Counted from the first letter of the stretch, positions 45,607-55,741 are shown. The stretch: 64,000 nt of DNA from Variovorax sp. OK212 (GCF_900112425.1 NZ_FOLP01000010.1:1-64000), one strand, 5' to 3'. The notes: generated from the letters alone by a model not told the origin. A program made the numbers and translations.

Positions 45607-46461
45607 ATGAAATTCCAGGGCTCCGACAATTACGTTGCCACGCAGGACCTGATGCTCGCGGTCAATGCGGCCATCACCCTCAAGCGCCCTCTGCTCGTCA
45701 AGGGCGAGCCCGGCACCGGCAAGACCATGCTGGCCGAGGAAGTGGCCCAGTCGCTCGGCCTGCCGCTGCTGCAGTGGCACATCAAGTCGACCACCAAGGC
45801 GCAGCAAGGCCTGTACGAATACGACGCCGTGAGCCGCCTGCGCGACTCGCAGCTGAAAGACGTCGACGGCGGCGAGCGCGTGAAGGACATCCAGAACTAC
45901 ATCGTCAAGGGCGTGCTCTGGCAGGCCTTCACGGCCGACGAGCCGGTGGCCCTGCTGATCGACGAGATCGACAAGGCCGACATCGAATTCCCGAACGACC
46001 TGCTGCGCGAAATCGACCGCATGGAGTTCTACTGCTACGAGACGCGCGAGCTCATCCGCGCCAAGCACCGCCCGGTGGTGTTCATCACCTCCAACAACGA
46101 GAAGGAGCTGCCCGACGCCTTCCTGCGCCGCTGCTTCTTCCACTACATCAAGTTCCCCGACGCCGAGACGATGAAGCACATCGTCGCCGTGCACTTCCCC
46201 GGCCTGAAGCAGGAGCTGCTCACCGCCGCGATGAAGACCTTCTACGACGTGCGCAACCTGCCCGGCCTGAAGAAGAAGCCCTCGACCTCCGAGCTGCTCG
46301 ACTGGCTCAAGCTGCTGGTGGCCGAAGACATTCCGCTCGAAGCCCTGCAGAGCAAGGACGACAAGGTGGCCGTGCCCCCGCTGGTGGGCGCGCTGCTGAA
46401 GAACGAGCAGGACGTGACGCTCTTCGAGAAGCTCGTGTTCATGCAACGCAACAACCGCTGA
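45607..46461 (+). CDS. MoxR-family AAA+ ATPase
   Basis: A 284-residue chaperone-like ATPase: Walker A GEPGTGKTM (about residues 38-46), Walker B VALLIDEIDKADIEF, sensor region VVFITSNNEKELPDAFLRRC. MoxR proteins act with VWA-domain partners to insert cofactors or activate proteins; here the CoxE-like VWA gene lies at 48312-49499. Between them three genes intervene, one of clearly different composition. Full length. Confidence 0.93.
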   Translation: MKFQGSDNYVATQDLMLAVNAAITLKRPLLVKGEPGTGKTMLAEEVAQSLGLPLLQWHIKSTTKAQQGLYEYDAVSRLRDSQLKDVDGGERVKDIQNYIVKGVLWQAFTADEPVALLIDEIDKADIEFPNDLLREIDRMEFYCYETRELIRAKHRPVVFITSNNEKELPDAFLRRCFFHYIKFPDAETMKHIVAVHFPGLKQELLTAAMKTFYDVRNLPGLKKKPSTSELLDWLKLLVAEDIPLEALQSKDDKVAVPPLVGALLKNEQDVTLFEKLVFMQRNNR

Positions 46462-46465
46462 GCCC

Positions 46466-46711
46466 ATGAGCGGACAACGTCACTCCACCCGGCAACTGAT
46501 GAAGCTGGGCGTTGCCCAGGCCGTGCTGTTCGTGGTGGGCGCGCTGCTCGGCCGCGGGCTCGGGCTGCTGCTCGGGCTCGACGCCTTCGGCTCCGGCGGG
46601 TACGGCAACCGCGAGATCTTCGGCATTGCGCTGGTGGGCCTGGGCGGCGGCGCCGGCGCGCAGGCGGGACGCGTGTGGTACGTGCGCAAGTACGGCGACC
46701 CGCGCGGCTGA
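46466..46711 (+). CDS. Small glycine-rich membrane protein
   Basis: An 81-residue unrecognised protein with two hydrophobic segments (LMKLGVAQAVLFVVGALLG, IFGIALVGLGGGAGAQAG) separated by a Gly-rich loop. It begins 4 bp after the moxR stop, so it is probably co-translated with moxR. No function can be assigned. Confidence 0.65.
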   Translation: MSGQRHSTRQLMKLGVAQAVLFVVGALLGRGLGLLLGLDAFGSGGYGNREIFGIALVGLGGGAGAQAGRVWYVRKYGDPRG

Positions 46712-46745
46712 AGCACACACAACCTGCAAGAGAGTCGGAGAAAAG

Positions 46746-47333
46746 ATGGCGTTCGTCGAACCCGTCACGCTGAAGGCCCGCGGCATCGCGCTGGTGCCTC
46801 TGTCGTTGGCCCATGAAGAAGGCCTGCGCGCCGCGGCCGCCGACGGCGAGCTGTGGCAGCTGCGCGTGACCTCCGTGCCCGAGCCCCAGGACACGCGCGC
46901 CTACATAGAGACCGCGCTGAAGACCGCCGACCGCTTCGCTTTCGCCGTGACCGACGAGGCCACCGGCACCGTGCTGGGCACCACCAGCTTCCACGACATT
47001 CTTGCGGGCGTGAAGCGCGTGGAAATCGGCTACACGTGGTACGCCGCGCGCTGCCAGCGCACGCATGTGAACACCACCTGCAAGCTGCTGATGCTCACGC
47101 ATGCGTTCGACGCGCTGGGCTGCAACACCGTGGGCTGGCGCACCGACAACTTCAACTTTGCCTCGCAGCGCGCCATCGAGCGGCTGGGCGCGAAAAAAGA
47201 CGGCGTCATTCGCGGCCACGCGATGCGCCGCGACGGCACCATCCGCGACACCGTGATGTACAGCCTGCGCGCGGGCGAATGGCCCGAGGTGAAGGCGCAA
47301 TTGCTGTACCTGCTCGACAAGCCCCGCGGCTGA
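46746..47333 (+). CDS. GNAT-family N-acetyltransferase (RimJ/RimL-like)
   Basis: A 195-residue acetyltransferase_3-type protein: VTLKARGIALVPLSLAHEEG at the start, FAVTDEATGTVLGTTSFHDI, VEIGYTWYAARCQRTHVNTT in the acetyl-CoA region and WRTDNFNFASQRAIERLGA near the end. Start ATG 46746 with AGAGTCGGAG upstream. The substrate (a protein N-terminus or small molecule) cannot be told from sequence. Confidence 0.88.
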   Translation: MAFVEPVTLKARGIALVPLSLAHEEGLRAAAADGELWQLRVTSVPEPQDTRAYIETALKTADRFAFAVTDEATGTVLGTTSFHDILAGVKRVEIGYTWYAARCQRTHVNTTCKLLMLTHAFDALGCNTVGWRTDNFNFASQRAIERLGAKKDGVIRGHAMRRDGTIRDTVMYSLRAGEWPEVKAQLLYLLDKPRG

Positions 47334-47396
47334 AGAGGACGTGGCTTGTACTGAGGCACTTCGACCCATAACAATTTTGATTCGCTGAATTGCCTC

Positions 47397-48263
47397 ATGC
47401 TGAACTCGTCCCGCTACGCCAATCTCAAACGTTTTCTTCTGGTGGTTGCTTGCGGCTGGGTGTTTTCACAGCAGGCGCTTTCTCAGAGCCTGTCTCCGAA
47501 AGGCGTCGAGGACTACCACCAGATCATGGGGAATGCGGGGATCGCGTCCAGTCAATTCCTGAACGGCGCATCGTCTCCAAATGTGGAGCAGCGGGTCGCT
47601 TGGTATGAAAAGGCAGCAGAAAAAGGGAACGAAGAAGCCATTGGCAATCTCGCCATGTTTTTGTATTGCGGCGATGAGCGACCAAAAGATACGCAGCGTG
47701 CATTCGAGCTCTTGCGCCAGCTGAGCGAACTAGGGTCTGCACCTGCGCCCTGGCTCATCGGGATTACTTACTATTTTGGTGACAACGTCCCCCAAAGCTA
47801 TGAGAAAAGCCTGCCATGGCTGGAACTGTCCGCACGGCGCGGCAACCCACATGCGGTCAAGCTGGTAGCAGAGATGTACGACAAAGGCCTTGGAGTACCC
47901 AGGTCTCAATCGAAAAATATGTGGTGGCTGGAGTTTGCTGCGGTACATGGGCAACAGCGGGCACAGCTGAAACTAGGCGAACAACTGTTCCGCAAGGCAG
48001 CTACCGAGAACGATTTCATTGCCGCCTATTACTGGTTGTTGGGTGCCAAGAGCCAAGGCGCGAATATCGACAAAACGACAGTCAAGCTGATTGAGTCGAA
48101 AGTCGATTCAAGAAAACTCGCAGTCATCAAAGAAGCTGATGCAGGGTCCGGCCCGTTTCGCTGGTCCAAATGGGATGAGGCATCGGTGATAGGCGCCTAC
48201 ATATTTCCATGCAACAGGCATCTTGAGAATCCCGTGCTGGCTCAGATGGTCCTCGAGCGTTGA
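47397..48263 (+). CDS. Exported Sel1-repeat protein of lower GC
   Basis: A 288-residue protein with a signal peptide (FLLVVACGWVFSQQALSQ) and Sel1-type helical repeats (VAWYEKAAEKGNEEAIGNLA, SLPWLELSARRGNPHAVKLV, KNMWWLEFAAVHGQQRAQLK). Sel1 proteins are adaptors in envelope and stress pathways. The gene uses many AT-ending codons and is visibly less GC-rich than its neighbours. It interrupts the usual moxR-VWA pairing, so recent acquisition is likely. Its direct role is unknown. Confidence 0.8.
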   Translation: MLNSSRYANLKRFLLVVACGWVFSQQALSQSLSPKGVEDYHQIMGNAGIASSQFLNGASSPNVEQRVAWYEKAAEKGNEEAIGNLAMFLYCGDERPKDTQRAFELLRQLSELGSAPAPWLIGITYYFGDNVPQSYEKSLPWLELSARRGNPHAVKLVAEMYDKGLGVPRSQSKNMWWLEFAAVHGQQRAQLKLGEQLFRKAATENDFIAAYYWLLGAKSQGANIDKTTVKLIESKVDSRKLAVIKEADAGSGPFRWSKWDEASVIGAYIFPCNRHLENPVLAQMVLER

Positions 48264-48311
48264 CTTGCACTCCAACGCAGCTTCGAAGACGAACTTAGGA
48301 CTTCCACCGCC

Positions 48312-49499
48312 ATGCTCATCGACTTCTTCTACACCCTGCGCTCGGCCAAGCTGCCCGTGTCGGTCAAGGAATACCTCACGCTGCTCGAGGCGCTGCAGGC
48401 CGACGTGGTGGGCCCCAATTCCGACGGCGCCTACGGCATCGACGACTTCTACTACCTCTCGCGCACCGCGCTGGTGAAGGACGAGAAGCACTACGACAAG
48501 TTCGACCGCGCCTTCGCCGCCTACTTCAAGGGCGTGGAGATGCTCACCGACTTCACCAAGGAAGTGCCGCTCGACTGGCTCAAGAAGACGCTGGAGCGCG
48601 AGTTCACGGCCGAGGAAAAAGCCAAGATCGAGAAGATGGGCTGGGACGAGCTCATGGAAACGCTGAAGAAGCGCTTCGAGGAGCAGAAGGAACGCCACGA
48701 GGGCGGCAACAAGTGGATCGGCACCGGCGGCACCTCGCCCTTCGGCAACGGCGGCTACAACCCGCAGGGCATTCGCATCGGCGGCGCGGGCAAGAACAAG
48801 AGCGCGGTGAAGGTGTGGGACCAGCGCGCCTACAAGGACTACGACGACACGCAGGAGCTGGGCACGCGCAACATCAAGGTGGCGCTGCGCCGGCTGCGCA
48901 AGTTCGCGCGCGAAGGCAACGTGGAAGAGCTGGACCTGGACGACACCATCCACTCGACCGCGGCCAACGCCGGCTACCTGGACATCAAGATGCGGCCCGA
49001 GCGCCACAACAACGTCAAGGTGCTGCTGCTGATGGACGTGGGCGGCACCATGGACGAGCACATCCAGCGCGTGGAGGAGCTGTTCTCGGCCGTGAAGACC
49101 GAGTTCAAGCACCTGGAGTTCTTCTACTTCCACAACTGCGTGTACGACTTCATGTGGAAAAACAACAAGCGCCGCTTCTCCGAGAAGTTCGCCACCTGGG
49201 ACATCCTGCGCAAGTACAACAAGGACTACAAGCTCATCTTCGTGGGCGACGCCACGATGAGTCCTTACGAAATATTGCAACCTGGCGGCAGCGTCGAATA
49301 CAACAACGAAGAAGCCGGCGCCGAGTGGATCCAGCGGCTCACCCACACCTTCCCCAAGTTCGCGTGGATCAACCCCGAACCGCAGGGCGTGTGGCAGTAC
49401 CGCCAGAGCATCGCGGTGATGCAGCAGCTCATGTCCAACCGCATGTACCCCCTCACGCTGCGGGGCCTCGAGGAAGCGATGCGCATGCTGTCCAAGTAG
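48312..49499 (+). CDS. CoxE-like VWA-domain protein
   Basis: A 395-residue protein of the CoxE/VWA family. It begins MLIDFFYTLRSAKLPVSVKE, the family start, and has a C-terminal VWA fold. The metal site is DVGGTMDEH (about residue 241) instead of the canonical DxSxS, so metal binding may be altered. GDATMSPYEIL is the family's second loop. It functions with MoxR ATPases in maturation of target enzymes. The partner moxR is about 1.85 kb upstream. Confidence 0.9.
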   Translation: MLIDFFYTLRSAKLPVSVKEYLTLLEALQADVVGPNSDGAYGIDDFYYLSRTALVKDEKHYDKFDRAFAAYFKGVEMLTDFTKEVPLDWLKKTLEREFTAEEKAKIEKMGWDELMETLKKRFEEQKERHEGGNKWIGTGGTSPFGNGGYNPQGIRIGGAGKNKSAVKVWDQRAYKDYDDTQELGTRNIKVALRRLRKFAREGNVEELDLDDTIHSTAANAGYLDIKMRPERHNNVKVLLLMDVGGTMDEHIQRVEELFSAVKTEFKHLEFFYFHNCVYDFMWKNNKRRFSEKFATWDILRKYNKDYKLIFVGDATMSPYEILQPGGSVEYNNEEAGAEWIQRLTHTFPKFAWINPEPQGVWQYRQSIAVMQQLMSNRMYPLTLRGLEEAMRMLSK

Positions 49500-49563
49500 G
49501 ACGATGCCGTTTCTCCGGCCGGGGCCTTCAGGAACCGGCCGGCCTTGCTGTCAGAATTCGCCC

Positions 49564-51519
49564 ATGGTCAGGGTGGTTCCAGTTTCCTTGCCGGCGTCAT
49601 GGCCGGCTTTGCTTTTTTCAGGCGTCCTGCTCTTGCAAGGCTGCAGCCTGCTGCCGGGAAAAGGCAAGGACCCCGCCGATGGTCAGCCCGTGGCCGGCGT
49701 CGTGCGCAGCGGTCCCGCGGCGGACAGCGGCAAGGATGAAGACAAGAGCGACAAGGACGGCAAGACCGACAAGGACAGGCCCGCCAAGCGCGACGCCTTC
49801 ACCGTCGACGTGCGCGGCCCCGAGGACGTGCGCGACTACCTCAAGCTGCACCTGGAGATCCAGCGCTACCGCGAGCTCGACGACCTGGGTGCCACCGAGA
49901 TCTCGCGCCTCATGGTGGCCGCCGAGTCGAACGCGCGCGAGCTGCTCGGCACGCTGGGCTACTTCACGCCCACGCTGACGCTCGAGCTCAACGAGACACC
50001 CGAGAGCACCAAGGCCCCGCGCGAGATCGTCATCACCGTGTCGCCCGGCGAGATCACCAAGGTGAGCAACGTGCAGATCAGCTACGCGGGCGCCATTGCC
50101 GACGACCCGAGCGCCGAGGCGCAGCGCGATTCGATCCGCACCGACTGGGCCCTGCGCGCCGGCCAGCCCTTCACGCAACAGGCCTGGGACTCGGCCAAGA
50201 CCACCGCGCTGCGCAGCCTCACGGCCAAGCGCTTTCCCACGGGCACCATCGAGATCAGCCGCGCCGAGGTCGACGCCGACCGCAGCGAGGCGCGCCTGAG
50301 CGCCACCTACCAGTCGGGCCCCGCCTACAAGTTCGGCCCGCTGGTGCTGCGCGGCATCCAGCGCTACGACCCCGACGGCGCGCGCCGCATCGCGCGCCTG
50401 CCCAGCGGCCAGGACTACGACCAGCAGAAGCTGCTCGACGCGCAGCAGCGGCTGGCCAGCAGCGGCTACTACGACTCCGTGTTCCTCACGCTGGACACCG
50501 ACAGCGGCAACCCGCTGGCCGCGCCCGTCATCGCGCAGCTGCGCGAGGCGCCGCTGCAGAAGGTGGTGATGGGCGTGGGCTTCACCACCGACAACGGCCC
50601 TCGCCTGTCGATCGACCACATCCACAACCAGGTGCCGCTGCTGGGCTGGCGCGCCGTCTCGCGGCTGTCGGTCGACCAGGACATCAAGTCGCTGAGCACC
50701 GAGCTGAACGCCATTCCCGACGACCGCGGCTGGCGCTGGTTCACCGGCGCCGAGCTCAAGAGCGAGCAGTCGGGCAGCTACGTGGTCGACAGCGGGCGGC
50801 TGCGCGGCGGGCGCAACAAGTCGAGCGACCACATCGACCGCAGCTACTTCCTGCAGTACGACTACGCGCAGAACCGCGGCATCGACGCCCCGCCCTCGGC
50901 CTCGGCCGTCACCGCCAACTGGGGCTGGACCGGGCGCTACTTCGACGACAACTCCGCACCCACGCGCGGCTACGGCCTGGCGCTGGAAGTGGCCGCGGGC
51001 TACACGCTCACCGGCATGCAGACGCCCTTCACGCGCACCTATGCGCGCTGGCTCGGCGTGGTGCCGCTGGGCTCGGCCGAAGACAAGGAAAGCCGCGCGC
51101 GCCGCAGCCGCCTGCAGCTGCGCGTGGAGGCCGGCGCCGTGTCGGCCAAGGACAACGCGCAGATCCCGTCCACGCTGATGTTCCTCACCGGCGGCGACAC
51201 CACCGTGCGCGGCTACAGCTACAAGCAGATCGGCACCGTGCGCACCGACGGGCAGATCGTGGCGGGCCGCTACCTCGGCGTGCTGAGCGCCGAGTGGCAG
51301 CGCCCCTTCGTCTACAAGGACAAGCTCACCGCCTGGGAGAGCGTGGTGTTCGTGGACGCCGGCGCGGTGGCCGACAAGCCCGGCGAGCTCAAGCCCAAGG
51401 TGGGCCTGGGCGTGGGCGCGCGCTGGCGCAGCCCCGTGGGGCCGGTGCAGGCCGACCTGGCCTACGGCGTGGACTCGAAGAGATTCCGCCTGCACTTCCG
51501 CCTGGGCTTCACTTTCTGA
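49564..51519 (+). CDS. tamA: TamA-like Omp85 outer-membrane assembly protein with a lipobox
   Basis: About 651 residues. Three POTRA-like repeats span about 95-330 (VDVRGPEDVRDYLKLHLEI; FGPLVLRGIQRYDPDG), then a 16-strand Omp85 barrel ending FRLHFRLGFTF, with GGDTTVRGYSYKQIG as the lid-lock motif VRGY. The N-terminal signal ends LLLQGC, a lipobox, followed by a Lys/Asp-rich linker (KDEDKSDKDGKTDKD), so the protein may be lipidated. ATG 49564 is chosen; the frame stays open 60 bp upstream. It is followed 10 bp later by tamB, as in other TAM loci. Confidence 0.88.
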   Translation: MVRVVPVSLPASWPALLFSGVLLLQGCSLLPGKGKDPADGQPVAGVVRSGPAADSGKDEDKSDKDGKTDKDRPAKRDAFTVDVRGPEDVRDYLKLHLEIQRYRELDDLGATEISRLMVAAESNARELLGTLGYFTPTLTLELNETPESTKAPREIVITVSPGEITKVSNVQISYAGAIADDPSAEAQRDSIRTDWALRAGQPFTQQAWDSAKTTALRSLTAKRFPTGTIEISRAEVDADRSEARLSATYQSGPAYKFGPLVLRGIQRYDPDGARRIARLPSGQDYDQQKLLDAQQRLASSGYYDSVFLTLDTDSGNPLAAPVIAQLREAPLQKVVMGVGFTTDNGPRLSIDHIHNQVPLLGWRAVSRLSVDQDIKSLSTELNAIPDDRGWRWFTGAELKSEQSGSYVVDSGRLRGGRNKSSDHIDRSYFLQYDYAQNRGIDAPPSASAVTANWGWTGRYFDDNSAPTRGYGLALEVAAGYTLTGMQTPFTRTYARWLGVVPLGSAEDKESRARRSRLQLRVEAGAVSAKDNAQIPSTLMFLTGGDTTVRGYSYKQIGTVRTDGQIVAGRYLGVLSAEWQRPFVYKDKLTAWESVVFVDAGAVADKPGELKPKVGLGVGARWRSPVGPVQADLAYGVDSKRFRLHFRLGFTF

Positions 51520-51529
51520 TCGGGTGCCG

Positions 51530-54500
51530 ATGAGCAACGACACCGACCCCACGCGCGAACCCACGGCCGCACCCACGGCCGCACCCATGGCCGCACCCAC
51601 GGCCACACCCATGCCAGCCGAGTCGGCACCGGCCGTGCGCCGCCCTCGATCGCGCGCACGCCGCGCCGCGCGCGCCTTCGCCTGGACCCTGACCGGCCTG
51701 CTGCTCGTGGTGCTGCTGCTGGCCGCCGGCGCGTGGTGGTACATCGGCTCCAACAAGTCGCTGGCCTTCGCGCTCGCGCAGGCCGCGCAGCGCATGCCGG
51801 CCGGCCAGACCCTGGAGAGCCGCGACGTCACCGGCTCGCTGCGCACCGGCGGCCACATCGGCTGGCTCAAGTACCAGAGCGAGAGCATCGCCGTGGAGGT
51901 GAACGACGCCACCATCGGCTGGACGCTGGCGCCGCTGTTCCAGCGCAAGGTGCAGCTCGGCGAGGTGCATGCGAAGCAGGTGCTCATCGAGAAGCGCGGC
52001 GCGCCCGGCAACGAGCCCGTCAAGCCGCTCGAGCAGATCGTGCTGCCGGTGGAGGTCGAGCTGCCGTTTCGCATCGACGAAGTGCGCTGGGCCGGCCCGC
52101 CCGTGCTGCAGGCGCTCAACCTGTCGGGCAACTACAGCTACGACAAGGCCTCCGAGCATGCGCTGGAGATCAAGGGCGTGGACATTGCCGACGGCCACTA
52201 CAGCGCGCGCGTGAAGCTGCAGGGCACCGCGCCCATGGCCATCGACGCCGCGCTCGACGGCCGCGTGAAGGCGCCGCTGGCCGAGGACCACGACATCGAC
52301 GTGCTGGCCGCCGCCACCGTGAAGGGCACGCTCGCCGGCACCGGCGCGCGCCTGCAGGTGGCCGCCGAACTCAAGCCCGCCGAAGAGAACGCCGACGCGC
52401 CCATGGAAGCCAAACTGCAGGCGCAGATTGCGCCGTGGCTGCCGCAGCCCGTGATCGACGCCAAGGCCGACCTGCGCAACGTCGATGCGTCGAGCCTGTG
52501 GCCCGGCGCGCCGCAGACGCAGCTCACCGGCACCGTCGAACTGCAGCCCGACGCCGACACCGGCCCCGCCGCCTGGAAGGCCTCCGCCGACGTCCGCAAC
52601 GCCGTGCCCGGCCCGTGGAACGAAGAGAAGCTGCCGCTCGAACAGGTGCAGGCCCGCGTCGGCTTCGACGGCACCAGCTGGACCGTTCCCGAAGCCACCG
52701 TGCGCGCGGGCGGCGGGCGCATCGACGCGGCCGGCAAGTGGAGCCCCGCGCCCTCGCCATGGCAGGCCCAGGCCACCGTGCGCGGCGTGCGGCCCGGCGC
52801 GCTGTACAGCGAACTCTCCGGCGCGCCCGTGAGCGGCACGCTCAAGGCCGAGCAGAAGGAAAGCACCATCAGCTTCGACGCCGCGCTGCGCGCCCAGGGC
52901 GGCGCGGGCAGCAAAGCCCTGCCCGGCTTCGCGCTCGACCGCGCGCTGGCCCAGGGCCAGTGGAAAGACCAGGTGCTCGACCTGCGCACGCTGCGCATCG
53001 AGGCCCAGCGCGCCAGCGTCGACGGCAAGCTGCAGGTGCGCGTGGCCGACCAGGCCGCGAGCGGCAAGCTCAGCCTCGTGCTGCCGGGCGGCAGCGCGCA
53101 GGTCGAAGGCCGCATTGCGCCGAGCACGGGCGGCGGCGACATCAAGGCCAGCATCGACGACGCCGACACCCTGCAGCGCTGGGTGCAGAGCCTGCCCGGC
53201 CTGTCGAAGGTGTTCGCCAGCGCCGGCGCCAAGGGTTCGGCCAGGCTGGACGCCAGCTGGCAAGGCGGCTGGCAGACCATCCAGCGCCGGCTGGAAAACG
53301 CCAACGCCCCCGCGCAGCGCGGCATCACCGAGCCCAGCCTGAAGGCCATGCTCGGCGTGCCGCGGCTGGAGCTCACATTGCCCGCCGAGCAGCCCGGCGC
53401 CGCCGCCACCACGGTGCAGCTGAGCGACCTGCGCGCCGACCTGGCCGGCAGCCTGGCGCAGGCCACGCTCACGCTGAAGGGCGAAGCCGCCACCGGCACG
53501 CAGAAGTTCAACATCGACACCCGCGCCAGCGGCGGCATCGCGGGCGCCGGCCAATGGCGCGCCGCGCTGACCAGCCTGAAGCTGCAGGCGGCGGACAGCA
53601 CCCGCCCCGGCGATCCGTGGGTGGTGGAGCTGAGCCGCGAGGTCACCGCCACCATCCGCACCGCCGGCGGCAACGCGCCGCGCCTGGACATCGAGGCCTC
53701 CGCCGCCGCGGCCACGCTGCGCGGCCCCGTGCCCGGCACCGTGCGCATCGACTGGCAGCCGCTGCGCTTCAGCCAGAGCGGCGCGGCGCCCAATCGCGTG
53801 TTCCGCGTGCAGTCGAAGGGCCAGCTGCAGGGCCTGCCCATGGCCTGGGCCGGCGCGCTCGGCGCCAACACCACGCTGGGCGAATACGGCATCAGCGGCG
53901 ACCTGATGTTCGACGGCGACTGGGACATCGACGCCGGCGACACCCTGCGCGCCAAGGCCCGCATCGCGCGCCAGAGCGGCGACATCCGCGTGCAGGCCGG
54001 CGAGGCCGCGCTGGTCACGCGCATCACCAGCAGCGGCACCGGCACCGCCAGCGAACGCACCATGAACTCCGCCTCGGCCGGCGGCGAGGCGCCCAGCACC
54101 CCGGCCGGCCTGCGCCAGGCCGAGCTACGGCTCGACGCCGAAGGCGACGCCGTGCGCGCCACCCTGGCGTGGGACAGCGAACGCGCCGGCAAGATCAACG
54201 CCGACATCAACACCCGCGTGCAGCAGCGCGCCGGCGGCTGGCAGTGGGCGCCCGACGCGCCGCTGGGCGGCACCATCAAGGCCGCGCTGCCCAACCTGGG
54301 CGTGTGGTCGATGCTGGCGCCCCCGGGCTGGCGCGTGGCCGGCACGCTGGACGCCAGCGCCACCCTGTCGGGCAACCGCGCCGTGCCGCGCTGGAACGGC
54401 ACCCTGGGCGCCGACAAGCTCGCGCTGCGCGCGCCCGTCGAAGGGCTCGACCTGCGCGACGGCCGCCTGCGCGCCACGCTGAGCGGCGACAGCGTGCAGA

Positions 54501-55678
54501 TCACCGAATTCACCCTCAAGGGCGGCGCCGGCAGCAACGCGCGCATCGGCGGCCAGAGCGGCAACCGCAGCACCGCGGCCAGCGAGGCGCGCACCGACGG
54601 CGGCACCCTGTCGGCCACCGGCAACCTCGCCTGGGGCCCCGCCAGCGGCACGGCCTCGGGCATTCGCATGGCGCTGCAGGCCCAGTTGCGCGCGCTGCGC
54701 GTGCTGGTGCGCACCGACCGGCAGGTCACCCTCTCGGGCGACCTGCAGGCGCGCCTGGACAACGGCCAGTTCAGCGTGCGCGGCAAGCTCAGGACCGACC
54801 GCGCCGTCATCATCCTGCCCGACGAGACCGCGCCCAGCCTGGGCAGCGACGTGGTCGTGCGCTCCGCCGCCAAGGACCGCGAGGCGGCCGAGGCGGCGCA
54901 GCGCGAGGCCGCCAGCGCCGATGCGCAGGCGGCCCAGGCCCCGAAGGCGCAGACCGCCAAGCCGCCGGACATCGTCGTCAACTTCGACCTGGGCGACGAC
55001 TTCGCCGTGCAGGGCCGCGGCATCACCACCCGGCTGGAGGGCGACCTGGAGATCCGCAGCACCCGGCTGAACGCGCCGCCGCGCATCACCGGCGAGGTGA
55101 AGACCGTGAAGGGCCAGTACCGCGCCTACGGCCAGCAGCTCGACGTGGAAACCGGCGTGGCGCGCTTCAACGGCCCGTTCGACAACCCGGCGCTGGACAT
55201 CCTGGCCATTCGCCCGAACCTGTCGCAACGCGCGGGCGTGCAGATCACCGGCAGCGCGCAGTCGCCGCGCGTGAAGCTGTATTCGGAGCCCGCGCTGTCC
55301 GACGCCGAGACGCTGTCATGGGTCATCCTGGGCCGCGCCTCGGCCACCAGCGGCGGCGAGTCGGCCCTGCTGCAACAGGCCGCGCTGTCGCTCATCGGCA
55401 AGATCGGCGGCAGTGGCAGCGGCGGCAGCCTGGCCAGCCGCTTCGGGCTGGACGAACTCGGCTTCAAGGGCCCGGGCAGCGGCGGCGACCTGCGCGAGTC
55501 GGCGGTGACGCTGGGCAAGCGGCTGTCGAAGGACTTCTACCTCACGTACGAGCGCAGCATCGGCGGCACCTTCGGCACGCTGTTCATCTTCTACGACCTG
55601 ACGACGCGGCTCACGCTGCGGGGGCAGGCGGGTCAGACCAGCGGGGTGGACCTGATCTATACGGTGAAGTACGACTGA
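51530..55678 (+). CDS. tamB: TamB-like translocation and assembly module protein
   Basis: A 1382-residue AsmA-like bridge protein. The N-terminus is Pro/Ala/Thr-rich, then one membrane anchor (AWTLTGLLLVVLLLAAGAWW, about residues 47-66). A long periplasmic beta-rich body follows, and the C-terminal DUF490/TamB domain contains TGVARFNGPFDNPALDILAI and SWVILGRAS. It spans the periplasm, probably moving phospholipids or assisting assembly with TamA. An in-frame GTG at 51524 is an alternative start. No terminator is visible before the tRNA. Confidence 0.93.
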   Translation: MSNDTDPTREPTAAPTAAPMAAPTATPMPAESAPAVRRPRSRARRAARAFAWTLTGLLLVVLLLAAGAWWYIGSNKSLAFALAQAAQRMPAGQTLESRDVTGSLRTGGHIGWLKYQSESIAVEVNDATIGWTLAPLFQRKVQLGEVHAKQVLIEKRGAPGNEPVKPLEQIVLPVEVELPFRIDEVRWAGPPVLQALNLSGNYSYDKASEHALEIKGVDIADGHYSARVKLQGTAPMAIDAALDGRVKAPLAEDHDIDVLAAATVKGTLAGTGARLQVAAELKPAEENADAPMEAKLQAQIAPWLPQPVIDAKADLRNVDASSLWPGAPQTQLTGTVELQPDADTGPAAWKASADVRNAVPGPWNEEKLPLEQVQARVGFDGTSWTVPEATVRAGGGRIDAAGKWSPAPSPWQAQATVRGVRPGALYSELSGAPVSGTLKAEQKESTISFDAALRAQGGAGSKALPGFALDRALAQGQWKDQVLDLRTLRIEAQRASVDGKLQVRVADQAASGKLSLVLPGGSAQVEGRIAPSTGGGDIKASIDDADTLQRWVQSLPGLSKVFASAGAKGSARLDASWQGGWQTIQRRLENANAPAQRGITEPSLKAMLGVPRLELTLPAEQPGAAATTVQLSDLRADLAGSLAQATLTLKGEAATGTQKFNIDTRASGGIAGAGQWRAALTSLKLQAADSTRPGDPWVVELSREVTATIRTAGGNAPRLDIEASAAAATLRGPVPGTVRIDWQPLRFSQSGAAPNRVFRVQSKGQLQGLPMAWAGALGANTTLGEYGISGDLMFDGDWDIDAGDTLRAKARIARQSGDIRVQAGEAALVTRITSSGTGTASERTMNSASAGGEAPSTPAGLRQAELRLDAEGDAVRATLAWDSERAGKINADINTRVQQRAGGWQWAPDAPLGGTIKAALPNLGVWSMLAPPGWRVAGTLDASATLSGNRAVPRWNGTLGADKLALRAPVEGLDLRDGRLRATLSGDSVQITEFTLKGGAGSNARIGGQSGNRSTAASEARTDGGTLSATGNLAWGPASGTASGIRMALQAQLRALRVLVRTDRQVTLSGDLQARLDNGQFSVRGKLRTDRAVIILPDETAPSLGSDVVVRSAAKDREAAEAAQREAASADAQAAQAPKAQTAKPPDIVVNFDLGDDFAVQGRGITTRLEGDLEIRSTRLNAPPRITGEVKTVKGQYRAYGQQLDVETGVARFNGPFDNPALDILAIRPNLSQRAGVQITGSAQSPRVKLYSEPALSDAETLSWVILGRASATSGGESALLQQAALSLIGKIGGSGSGGSLASRFGLDELGFKGPGSGGDLRESAVTLGKRLSKDFYLTYERSIGGTFGTLFIFYDLTTRLTLRGQAGQTSGVDLIYTVKYD

Positions 55679-55741
55679 GGCACCGAATCACGGGCGTCAG
55701 GCCAAGCTGGTAAAGTCCGGGCCGCGATTCACCGCAAAGAT

